In this document: positions 1 to 8,000 of the stretch, one piece after another | How positions within the stretch are numbered: position 1 is the first letter of the stretch | How the letters are laid out: the number at the start of each line of letters is the position of its first letter | Source of the DNA: Schaalia sp. lx-260 | GTDB taxonomy: Bacteria; Actinomycetota; Actinomycetes; Actinomycetales; Actinomycetaceae | NCBI RefSeq assembly: GCF_021083645.1 | Contig: NZ_JAJNRQ010000004.1 | Span: 124,001 to 188,000 of the forward strand | Direction: 5' to 3' | Length of the DNA: 64,000 nucleotides | Position numbers and translations under genes: made by a program | Notes under the pieces: generated by a model | Database searches by the model: none | Seen by the model: the letters and a program-made list of their open reading frames with translations, nothing else | What the model was told of the DNA's origin: nothing

Positions 1-821
1 GCAATATACGGACAGCGTTGACCGAACTGCGCACACTCATTCCTCAAGCCACAGTTATCACAGCAAATATTCACCCCCAACACGCCGCCACCGTTGAAGG
101 AACGGATGAAATTATCCTCACCCGCCTCACTGCTTTACCTCTCACCATTGGTGGGCTTGATTTATTCCTGAGTCCCGGCTCATTCGTCCAAACAAATACG
201 GATATAGCAGGACAGTTGTACCAGCAAGTTCGCATGTGGGCGACACATCCTCTTCACGCATCCCACACTTCACATTCCGATGAGCCAACCAAAAAAACAC
301 CTGCACATACGCCTCGCACACTATGGGATTTGTACTGTGGGATCGGCGGCTTTGCCCTTCACTGCGCATACGCCGGAATTGAACATGTCACCGGAATTGA
401 ACTGTCACGTGAGGCTATACAATCCGCACGCTTGGCGGCACGCACAGCAGGTTTTGGACGAACACGCAGTAATTTCATTACCGCTGATGCGACACAATGG
501 GCACTTACCCAAGAAAAGGCGATATATCCGGATGTATTGATCGTTAATCCTCCTCGACGAGGAATCGGTCCCGAACTGTCACAGTGGATTAATTCCAGTG
601 AAATTCAGCGAGTCATTTATTCTTCATGCAACCCCGAAACTTTGGCAAAAGACCTGCATAATATGCCAAATTATCAGGTTGATTCTGGCCGTATTTTTGA
701 CATGTTCCCCCACACAAATCATGTTGAGACAGCATGTGTGCTGTCACGACGTTCATCATTACAGGTGACAAACACAGAAACTACTACCGAGGAAAAGAAA
801 TGTTTGATGTCACTCGCTTAG
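1..821 (+). CDS. rlmC: 23S rRNA (uracil-C5)-methyltransferase RlmC-like, 3' part
   Basis: The 5' end lies outside the window: the frame is open to the left edge, so the TTG at 18 is not a real start. About 272 residues remain. They carry the TrmA/RlmC/RlmD-type SAM-dependent RNA methyltransferase core: LSPGSFVQTN, the SAM motif DLYCGIGGFALH, GIELSREAI, VNPPRRGIG and the catalytic-cysteine motif YSSCNPETLAKDL, ending in DMFPHTNHVETACVL. The family methylates C5 of a uridine in 23S rRNA through a covalent Cys adduct. RlmC (U747) is preferred over RlmD because no TRAM-like extension is seen, but the N-terminus with its possible iron-sulfur cysteines is missing. The stop at 819-821 lies inside the next gene, a 22-base overlap. 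Confidence 0.85.
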   Translation, partial: NIRTALTELRTLIPQATVITANIHPQHAATVEGTDEIILTRLTALPLTIGGLDLFLSPGSFVQTNTDIAGQLYQQVRMWATHPLHASHTSHSDEPTKKTPAHTPRTLWDLYCGIGGFALHCAYAGIEHVTGIELSREAIQSARLAARTAGFGRTRSNFITADATQWALTQEKAIYPDVLIVNPPRRGIGPELSQWINSSEIQRVIYSSCNPETLAKDLHNMPNYQVDSGRIFDMFPHTNHVETACVLSRRSSLQVTNTETTTEEKKCLMSLA

Positions 822-1405
822 AGTGGATCAGGGAACCTAGCAAGTACCACATAAGTCCTGAACGTATTGAAATTACTACTCTTGCGCACACAGATTTATG
901 GCAGCGCACGTACTATCACTTCAGAAATGACAACGCGCCCGTATTGCAAATGAAAACATCGGAAAAATATTTTTCATTTGTCGTTCAGACTCATTTTGAC
1001 ACTCAGCATCGTTTCGACCAATGCGGCGTCGTTATGTACTTGGACAGCGAGAACTGGATCAAAGGCTCCATAGAATACGAAAATGAGGATTTTCAACATC
1101 TTGGCAGTGTTGTCACTAATCATGGGTACTCAGATTGGGCAACCACAGCGATTGATGCTTCTGTGAAATCCATGTGGTACCGCTTAAGTCGCAGGGAACA
1201 GGATTTTTGTATTGAATGTTCCGTTGACGGTATTACCTTCACACAGATGAGGATATGTCACATGTGGGAAGCACAGGATGAAATTTCCTTTGGAATCTAC
1301 GCGTGTAGCCCTGAAGATTCTTCTTTCACAGCGACTTTTACGCACATGGATATAACCGAATGTCGCTGGCTTGCACATGACGGGCAGCAACCCGACAAGG
1401 AATAA
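800..1405 (+). CDS. DUF1349 (concanavalin-like fold) protein
   Basis: A 201-residue cytosolic protein of the DUF1349 / YihN-like family, which adopts a concanavalin-A-like beta sandwich. Typical stretches are FSFVVQTHFDTQHRFDQCGV, a tryptophan-rich centre (ENWIKGSIEYEN) and DEISFGIYACSP near the end. The start is set at ATG 800 because GAGGAAAAG lies just before it and FDVTRLEWIREPSKY matches the expected family beginning; the longer frame from 734 would run deep inside rlmC. The start overlaps the end of rlmC by 22 bases, so translation is probably coupled. The biochemical role of the family is unknown; sugar binding has been suggested only from the fold. Confidence 0.8.
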   Translation: MFDVTRLEWIREPSKYHISPERIEITTLAHTDLWQRTYYHFRNDNAPVLQMKTSEKYFSFVVQTHFDTQHRFDQCGVVMYLDSENWIKGSIEYENEDFQHLGSVVTNHGYSDWATTAIDASVKSMWYRLSRREQDFCIECSVDGITFTQMRICHMWEAQDEISFGIYACSPEDSSFTATFTHMDITECRWLAHDGQQPDKE

Positions 1406-1734
1406 GCTTCGTGCACCTACTGGATTGCACGGACGCTCAGCGCCTAGTGTCACGCCAAAACACCCCACATTCAGCGTATTGACCGTATGTTTCTTGAATG
1501 TACGATCGTTAATTCACAGGTTCTACATGGGATTTTCGTAGGCTGTCACTGCGTCAGCAGGGTGTGTTATTCACGGCTGACATATCCAGCCGCCTGTATC
1601 AGTAAATTTCATCGTTTACTGGCTCTGTTATATACAGCCTACATACGCTGTTATATACGAGATTCTCGTAAACCGAATGTGACCTCTAACGAATGGGCAG
1701 ATACTTTCACAGGTTATTCATAGTTACGTCATAA
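1406..1734. other. intergenic region with operator-like repeats
   Basis: No convincing gene is seen. TGTTATATAC occurs twice with a 23-base period (1626 and 1649). The second copy runs into a perfect 6-base palindrome, TACGAG-ATT-CTCGTA, at 1656-1670. These could be regulator sites for the downstream GtrA-like gene; this is inference only. Confidence 0.35.
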
Positions 1735-2346
1735 ATGGCACATAAAAGCGCTGCGCACACTCAAAGTATGCAAAAAACAACGGGTATTCACAGCATATGC
1801 GTCAGCGCACAAACAGTGGTGCATCGTATCGCTCGACCTGTGCGCTACCTGGCTTCATCGTTGTCATCGACGGCTGCCGAATACACTATTTTGCTTACCT
1901 TGAATGCAATAACAGGTGGGGTTTTCGTGCCGGTAGTCATTGCACGGACTATTTCGTGCACAATTAATTACCTGATGAATAGGAAAGTTTTTACCTCGCA
2001 AGGCTCTGTCATTCGCACAGGTATCCGCTACGCCATCGTTGCTGCTGTTGTGATGATGCTGTCGTACACTTTCACAAATGCAGGCGTTATGGCGGGTTTG
2101 TCTTTATGGAGCGCAAGCGTCCTCACAAATAGTTCATTATTCATTGTGAATTACCTCGGACAATCATTTCTTGTCTTTGGGCGACCTTATGATGCTTTGG
2201 ACCGTGCGCGCACATTCATAAAGAATTACAGTACTTTCATAGCTAAAGTCCAGCAACAGGTCACACAGATTTTTGCTTGTCACTTACCGAAGTTTTCAGT
2301 TGAAAATACTGCTTTAGCGCATATTCATTTACCTCAGGCAGCATAA
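1735..2346 (+). CDS. GtrA-like polytopic membrane protein
   Basis: A 203-residue protein of the GtrA-like family, small four-helix membrane proteins linked to moving or flipping lipid-linked sugars for cell-surface glycans. Hydrophobic helices are visible at roughly residues 45-65, 67-85, 95-117 and 122-145. The family signatures ARTISCTINYLMNRKVF and SSLFIVNYLGQSFLVF are present. An N-terminal extension of about 35 residues and a C-terminal tail of about 55 residues fall outside the domain. No Shine-Dalgarno sequence precedes ATG 1735, so the true start could lie further in, for example at the second Met. The gene stands alone and no glycosyltransferase is next to it, so its substrate cannot be guessed. 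Confidence 0.75.
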   Translation: MAHKSAAHTQSMQKTTGIHSICVSAQTVVHRIARPVRYLASSLSSTAAEYTILLTLNAITGGVFVPVVIARTISCTINYLMNRKVFTSQGSVIRTGIRYAIVAAVVMMLSYTFTNAGVMAGLSLWSASVLTNSSLFIVNYLGQSFLVFGRPYDALDRARTFIKNYSTFIAKVQQQVTQIFACHLPKFSVENTALAHIHLPQAA

Positions 2347-2556
2347 TTTGGCCAGTCCTGAAGTGCAGACTCAAGGACACGAAAGAATCTCCGTCACCTC
2401 AAGCGGACACGCGTTTTTGCCCTTACCCACAAAAATACAGTGCAGCGTGTAGGCTCGTTATGCAGGTGTTTTACAGCATGTGCCTGCGAAACCGCGCGCA
2501 CCCTCACATGTATTTTCACGTAAGCCGCATATAACGCGTACACAAGGAGCCACCAC

Positions 2557-3045
2557 ATGAGCGTTGAGTTGATTACCGAGTCCTCCCCCGCACTTGTCCG
2601 CGCGATGGAAAGACTTATTCCGCAACTCTCACGCAGCGCGCAACCACTGGATGCAGAAGCTACTGCACGGTTTGTTGCCCAGCCTAGTGTTCACGTATTT
2701 GTTTTCCGCAGTGGCGAGGCTCCTGCTCCTACGTCTTGCGCTGACGCAAATGAGCGTGTTGAGGATGATTCTCGTCCTATCCTTGGCATGCTGTCGCTAG
2801 CCACATTTGAAATACCTACCGGTGTGCGCGCGTGGATTGAAGATGTTGTCGTTGACAGCGAAGCACGTGGCCAAGGAGCCGGGCAAGCCCTTGTAGAAGC
2901 AGCTTTGGCGCATGCAAAAAGCCTTGGAGCACGAACTGTGGACCTCACTTCCCGTCCTTCACGCGAAGCCGCAAATCGTTTGTACCGTCGGTGTGGTTTT
3001 GAGCAGCGTGAAACAAATGTTTATCGTGTGACGTTGGTGAAGTAG
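2557..3045 (+). CDS. GNAT family N-acetyltransferase
   Basis: A 162-residue single-domain GNAT acetyltransferase, which would transfer an acetyl group from acetyl-CoA to an amine. The acetyl-CoA binding motif A is seen as EARGQGAGQALVEAAL (the R/Q-x-x-G-x-G/A signature), preceded by the beta-4 strand AWIEDVVVDS and followed by ARTVDLTSRPSREAANRLYRRCGF, which carries the usual LYR-x-x-GF of motif B. AAGGAGCC lies just ahead of ATG 2557. The gene is monocistronic and convergent with the aldo/keto reductase. The substrate cannot be predicted. Confidence 0.85.
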   Translation: MSVELITESSPALVRAMERLIPQLSRSAQPLDAEATARFVAQPSVHVFVFRSGEAPAPTSCADANERVEDDSRPILGMLSLATFEIPTGVRAWIEDVVVDSEARGQGAGQALVEAALAHAKSLGARTVDLTSRPSREAANRLYRRCGFEQRETNVYRVTLVK

Positions 3046-3066
3046 GGTTCCAGATTCACGTAGCTT

Positions 3067-3912
3067 TTAGAATTCTTCATAAAACGCTGGGTCTTGGCCG
3101 GCCATTCGACCGTCGGGCAGGGAAAGCGCGTCGATACGTTCCATCTGTGATTGTGATAGCTCGCAATGGAAAATATTCGCATTTTCTTTTTGACGTTCAG
3201 GGTTCGCAGATTTTGGCAGCGGCACTGCACCGTGTTGATAATGCCACCGCAAGATGAGCTGAGCGGGGGTTAGACCTGTTTCTTCAGCGAGTGCGCAAAT
3301 AACTGGGGCGTGGACGAGTGCAAGTTTGCGGCCTAAAGGCGACCATGATTGCGTGCATATTCCCAGTTCATCGTGGAGTGCGCGCAGAGCAGATTGGTTG
3401 AAACGAGGGTGTAATTCCACTTGGTTCACGCTGGGGAGTACTCCTACGTGTTCTTTCAGCGTGTGCAGGTGCTCTGGCAGGAAATTACATACGCCGACTG
3501 AACGAATCAGGCCTGCTTCTTTCATATCTATGAGAGCTTGAAAAGCCTCCACGTAGGTTCCTCGGGCTGGGTTGGGCCAATGGATAAGGTATAAGTCCCA
3601 GTAGTCAAGACCCGCGCGGTATAAGGATTCATGCACTGTTGTTACTGCTTCGTCGTATTGTTGATGGCGGCCAGGCAGTTTTGATGTCAGTACTAGTTGT
3701 TCGCGCGGTATTGGTGAGCGACGGACAACTTCACCGATTGCACCCTCATTTTCATAGGTGAAGGCAGAATCAAGCAGGCGGTAGCCTATGTCAATTCCGT
3801 GCAGCATTGCTTGAACACCGGTAGGACCGTTGAGCCGGTAGGTTCCAAGTCCGATGAGCGGAATTTTTGTGCCATCGTTCAGTGTGCGCGTGGGGATATG
3901 CGTGTCAGTCAT
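3067..3912 (-). CDS. aldo/keto reductase
   Basis: A 281-residue NADPH-dependent oxidoreductase of the aldo/keto reductase family, close to the 2,5-diketo-D-gluconate reductase group. It begins with IPLIGLGTYRL. The catalytic tetrad is visible as LLDSAFTYENE (Asp and Tyr), VLTSKLPG (Lys) and LYLIHWPNP (His). The cofactor region LPKSANPERQKEN is near the C-terminus. It probably reduces small aldehydes or ketones in the cytosol. There is no Shine-Dalgarno; instead a TANNNT hexamer (TAACCT, plus-strand 3920-3925) sits 7 bases before the ATG, the arrangement of actinobacterial leaderless mRNAs. Convergent with the GNAT gene. Confidence 0.9.
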   Translation of the reverse strand: MTDTHIPTRTLNDGTKIPLIGLGTYRLNGPTGVQAMLHGIDIGYRLLDSAFTYENEGAIGEVVRRSPIPREQLVLTSKLPGRHQQYDEAVTTVHESLYRAGLDYWDLYLIHWPNPARGTYVEAFQALIDMKEAGLIRSVGVCNFLPEHLHTLKEHVGVLPSVNQVELHPRFNQSALRALHDELGICTQSWSPLGRKLALVHAPVICALAEETGLTPAQLILRWHYQHGAVPLPKSANPERQKENANIFHCELSQSQMERIDALSLPDGRMAGQDPAFYEEF

Positions 3913-3925
3913 ATTTATGAGGTTA
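3913..3925 (-). promoter_or_regulatory. leaderless-type -10 element for the aldo/keto reductase
   Basis: Read on the minus strand, TAACCT is followed by seven bases and then the ATG. This is the TANNNT layout of actinobacterial leaderless transcripts. Inferred, not demonstrated. Confidence 0.45.
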
Positions 3926-4164
3926 CGCGATTACATGATCTTTGGTGTGCGCTTGGGTGTCAGGCAGACCAAACACCATAAAAACCAACACGAAAAGTCC
4001 GCTAACCCAGATTTCTTTTCATAAGAAATAAGGCGGATAGTTTAGGGTTCTCCACAGAGTGTGCCCAGAAATGAGCTATACGCTGAAGGAGATACGCGGG
4101 ACGTAACCGAAAGCGGAGGATGCCTAAATGATTGCGATATAGGCTGTATTGAAGTGATACGCAG

Positions 4165-4197
4165 AACCCCCGCCGGTGGGTCTCACCGAGGGGGGCC
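4165..4197 (-). terminator. putative terminator after tRNA-Arg
   Basis: A GC-rich hairpin: a run of C/G with inner arms CGGTG and CACCG, five bases past the 3' end of tRNA-Arg on the minus strand. The following T tract is weak. Confidence 0.4.
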
Positions 4198-4201
4198 GCC
4201 G

Positions 4202-4274
4202 CGCGCTCGAAGGGACTCGAACCCCCAACCTTCTGATCCGTAGTCAGATGCTCTATCCATTGAGCTACGAGCGC
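4202..4274 (-). tRNA. tRNA-Arg (anticodon ACG)
   Basis: On the minus strand a 73-base cloverleaf starts GCGCTCGTAGCTCAATGG and ends with the matching acceptor strand CGAGCGC and discriminator G. The anticodon arm has stem TCTGA/TCAGA and loop CTACGGA, giving anticodon ACG (wobble inosine expected). The T arm GGGGGTTCGAGTCCC is standard. CCA is not encoded. Confidence 0.95.
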
Positions 4275-4550
4275 AGTGCCGTTTGGCTGGGAATAACTTT
4301 ACGCGGATAAGTGCCCTTGACACAAACTCACAGATAGGCAATAGATCACACCTAGGAGCTTTTCCACCTGTTATTACTGATTTTCACCATATGTCAGCAG
4401 CAGAAAGAGGCTTCATATACCCATGCCATGATGTTTACATCACATTTGTTGCATCTGAATATGGACTCAAATTCCATATATGCGGCAGTGGATTTTCACT
4501 GAAGCGCATTTCCTATTTCAGATAGTCAGCACAGATGGGGCTCTCCAACG
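4275..4550. other. intergenic region between two tRNA genes
   Basis: No gene or clear signal is seen. This is upstream of tRNA-Arg, so it should hold its promoter. The final part belongs to the terminator block of tRNA-Ser. Confidence 0.3.
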
Positions 4551-4582
4551 AAAAACCCCGTGATCTCAACGAAATCACGGGG
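4551..4582 (-). terminator. rho-independent terminator of tRNA-Ser(GCT)
   Basis: Read on the minus strand, a 9-base stem (CCCCGTGAT with ATCACGGGG, 9-base loop) is followed by five T. It lies 7 bases past the tRNA. The hairpin and its flank recur almost unchanged at 12818-12849 after the other tRNA-Ser. Confidence 0.85.
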
Positions 4583-4589
4583 CGTACTG

Positions 4590-4678
4590 CGGAGACGGCG
4601 GGATTTGAACCCGCGAGGGGCGTGAACCCCTACCTCCTTAGCAGGGAGGCGCACTCGACCGGACTATGCGACGTCTCC
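4590..4678 (-). tRNA. tRNA-Ser (anticodon GCT)
   Basis: An 89-base class II tRNA on the minus strand. Acceptor strands are GGAGACG and CGTCTCC with discriminator G. The anticodon stem CCTCC/GGAGG encloses loop CTGCTAA, anticodon GCT. It has a long variable arm and the T arm GCGGGTTCAAATCCCGC. CCA is not encoded. Confidence 0.95.
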
Positions 4679-5064
4679 TTAATGCCTATAGCCTATCGGT
4701 TTCAGGACAAACATGCGAATCAGTCCGAAATAACATCCACCACATCATTGCAGGTTGTGCATATCTACCCTCGCAACATTTCAATGCGTACAGCTACGTA
4801 TTCTCAACACCTATAACCGTAGCTCTGGGCACAGAGATTCAATCATCACAGATGTGCCGTTACGTTTCTGTACTGAGCACATTTAGCCATTGCTCCACTC
4901 AGCTCATGGCTTTAACAGGTAGCGGATGTGCGAGGTTTCTTACTGCAAGCAAGACAAGGATAAGCAGTGTTCACTCGCATAGTGAGTCCATCGCATGATA
5001 AACAGTGGGGCCAAGAAAACTTGACCCCACTGCCTATGTCACCTTATTCAGTTGTACATGGTGT
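4679..5064. other. intergenic region, no gene seen
   Basis: 386 bases between the 5' end of tRNA-Ser(GCT) and the 3' end of the giant surface-protein gene, both on the minus strand. It should contain the tRNA promoter. The near-palindrome at 5005-5036 (a TGGGGCCAAG and CTTGACCCCA pair) just after the surface-protein stop may act as its terminator. Confidence 0.35.
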
Positions 5065-8000
5065 TCACTTGGTTGAACCGTAACGACGACGAATCATCAT
5101 CACAGCAGCACCCATCAGGCCAGTCAGAATAAATCCAAACAGCAGGCCTGTGGGAACACCCGTGTGGCTCAGCTTGCCATGATGAGGCAGCTTGCCGCCT
5201 TGATGTGGTGCAGCATTTCGACGCAAGGAATCTGCACTACTCTCATTACTTTGTCCGCTGGCAGCACCATTGTTTTCAGGCTGTACAGGCGGGTACTTGG
5301 AACGTGAGTCATTCAATACTCGACCCTTATCAAGTGCGTCTTTCACTTGATCGACTGTCGCTGCTCGATCAATTTGATCTTTCAGCTCAGTTTTCTCAGG
5401 TTCCGTCAGATTCGGCAAAGCATCAATTGCAGCTTTTGCTCCTTCTTTATCCACACCAATAAGGGCGTTATCGTTTCGGTCACGCATTTCCTTCAGGATT
5501 TCCGCGATTTCTTCCGCAGAAGTGGCGGCATTAATCCGATCAGCAGCCTCAGTTTTTTCCTTATCACTAAGGTTCGGCAAAGTATTCACGGAACTAATCG
5601 CGTCATTCTTTGCAGCACCAAGACCGTCAGCTTGCGGATTACGGCCGTCATTTAGATCCCGAGAAGTATGAACAATTTCCTTGATTTCTTCAGGGTTCTT
5701 CGCGGCATCCACACTGGCTTTTGCGTCTTGCTTTTCTTTCTCAGTGAGGTTCGGTAGGGCCTCGATTTCGTCTTTCGCGTCATTCTTCACGTTGTCCAAG
5801 ACTTTGCCGTCATTGAGGGTGCGAGCTTTATCCACAGCGGCTTTTACCTCGTCGGTATTCGTCGCTCCTTCAATTTCGCTCTTAGCGGCAGCCTTTTCTT
5901 CCGGTGTCAGATTCTGCAAAGCGTCGATTGCTTTCTTTGCTTCCTCTTTGATCTGAGGAAGGTCAGAATTAGCAGGAACTTTAGAGTCGTTCAAAGTCCG
6001 CGCACTTTCCACGGCAGTATGAACATCCTCAACGCTCCCCGCCGCATCAACCACAGCCTTAGCGTTCTCCTTCTCCTCATTCGTCAGATTCGGAAGATGA
6101 GTGATCTCATCCTTCGCTTTCTGCTTAGCCTCATCAAGAGCCTTACCAGCAGTCTTGGAGTCATTCAAAGTCCGCGCGCTATCCACGGCAGTATGAACAT
6201 CCTCAACGCTCCCCGCCGCATCAACCACAGCCTTAGCGTTCTCCTTCTCCTCATTCGTCAGATTCGGAAGATGAGTGATCTCATCCTTCGCTTTCTGCTT
6301 AGGCTCATCAAGAGCCTTACCAGCAGTCTTGGAGTCATTCAAAGTACGAGCATCATCAAGGGTTTTCCGGATAGTGCCAAGATCAGTGGCCTGATCGATC
6401 GCTGCTTTAGCGTTTTCTTTCTCCTCATCCGTCAGGTTCGGGAGTTTGCTGATTTCGTCCTTTGCCTTGGCTTTGGCTTGGGTCAGCAGCTTCTCGTCAT
6501 CAATCGTGTTACGTGAATCATTGAGGTCACGGGCATCGTTGAGGCTCTCATCGACCTTAGCTGTGGAGGTAGCTTTGTCAATGTGATCCTTAAATTCAGC
6601 TTTTTCCTCATCTGACAGGTTCTTCAGCGCATCAACCTCAGCTTTAGCTGCTTCCTTATGGTTTTCTGAGGATGGTTGTGCGCCAGTTGTTTCGTCCTGT
6701 TTCTTCGCGTTATTGACGATGTCCTCGATTTCGCCGCGAGTTTCGGCTTTATCGATATCTTCCTTTACTTTATTGCGATCGCTTTCAGGAAGATTGGTGA
6801 GCTTGCCAATTTGTTCCTTCGCTTTTTCGCGTTCCTCGTCGGTCGGCTTTTCACCGCGCAACTGAGTATTCGCTTCCTCAGCTTCCTTGATGATACGGGT
6901 AATTTCATCATGGCTATTCGAGGCGTTGATTCGCTCGATGTACTTATCTTTTTCAGCTTGAGGCAACAGGCTCAGATCATTCACCTTTTGAGTTGCGTCC
7001 TTACGAATATTATCCAGACCATTCAAAGCATCTTTAGCTTCATTGATTGCTGTGATAGCAGCTTCAATTTCTGCCGAAGTAGCATTTGGGTTCTTCAGTA
7101 GGTTTTCCCCAGCTGCAACAGCTTCCTCGTAGGCCTGTTTTTTCTCAGGATCAGCGTATGTGAAATTATCTGATCCACGAACCGATGGTGCTTGTGCGGT
7201 GGCTTCTATGAGCTTGGCACGTGACACTACGCCATTTACTTCGTCAATGGTCTGCGCCTTATTGATGTCATCTTTTAAGGTTTCTTTGTCAGATTCTCCG
7301 ACAGTTGGCAGATCAGTGATATGAGCATTGGCTTCTTCCTTTGCCTTATCAAGGTTTTCTTTGTCTTTACTGTCAGCTTCGTTTACAGCAGCGGTAATCG
7401 TGTCGTTATCTAAAGCCTCGTCAATCTTTTCTTCGATTGCCTTTTTGTCTTTCTCGCTCAGATTCGGCTTGGCTTCAACGTGAGCTTTAGCAACGATCTT
7501 GTCGATTTCTCTCTCACCTGCGGCGCGCGCATCATCAATCTGACCTAATAGGTATACAATGCCTTCCCTTCGCAGATTTGCTTTGGCTTTTGCTGCGGCC
7601 TCATCAATTTCGCTTTCAAAAGCCTTCTTTTGGTCGGGTGTTAAACCTTCCAAAGCATTGATGGTTTCTTTTGCTGCAGTAGCCTTTTCGTCAATCGCTT
7701 TCAGGGCATGTACTCGGGTGGAAGCTGATTCTGCGTCAAAAACATCCCCGCGAATACTATTCAAACCATCATCGCGAGCAAGATTTTCGTTCACACGAGC
7801 GAGAACATCCTCGGGAATGTCAGTCAATCCCTCAATAACTTTGCGAGCAAGATTGCGGAAAGATTCGATAACCTCTGCTTTATTTGCTTTTGTCGCAATA
7901 TCATTTTTTGCTGCTTCTTTAGCGGAATCATCAAGAACTGGCAATGACTCAATAAGCGTCTTGGCTATTTCTTTGAAAATTGCTAATTCCCCAGCAACTG

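Noticed and set aside
1487-1723. 78-codon frame before the GtrA-like gene
   Set aside because: No ribosome binding site, Cys/Tyr-rich random-looking translation, and it overlaps the palindromic repeats.
6008-6355. CRISPR-like repetition
   Set aside because: The repeats are 174-bp coding units without spacers. No cas gene or short-spacer array exists in the window.
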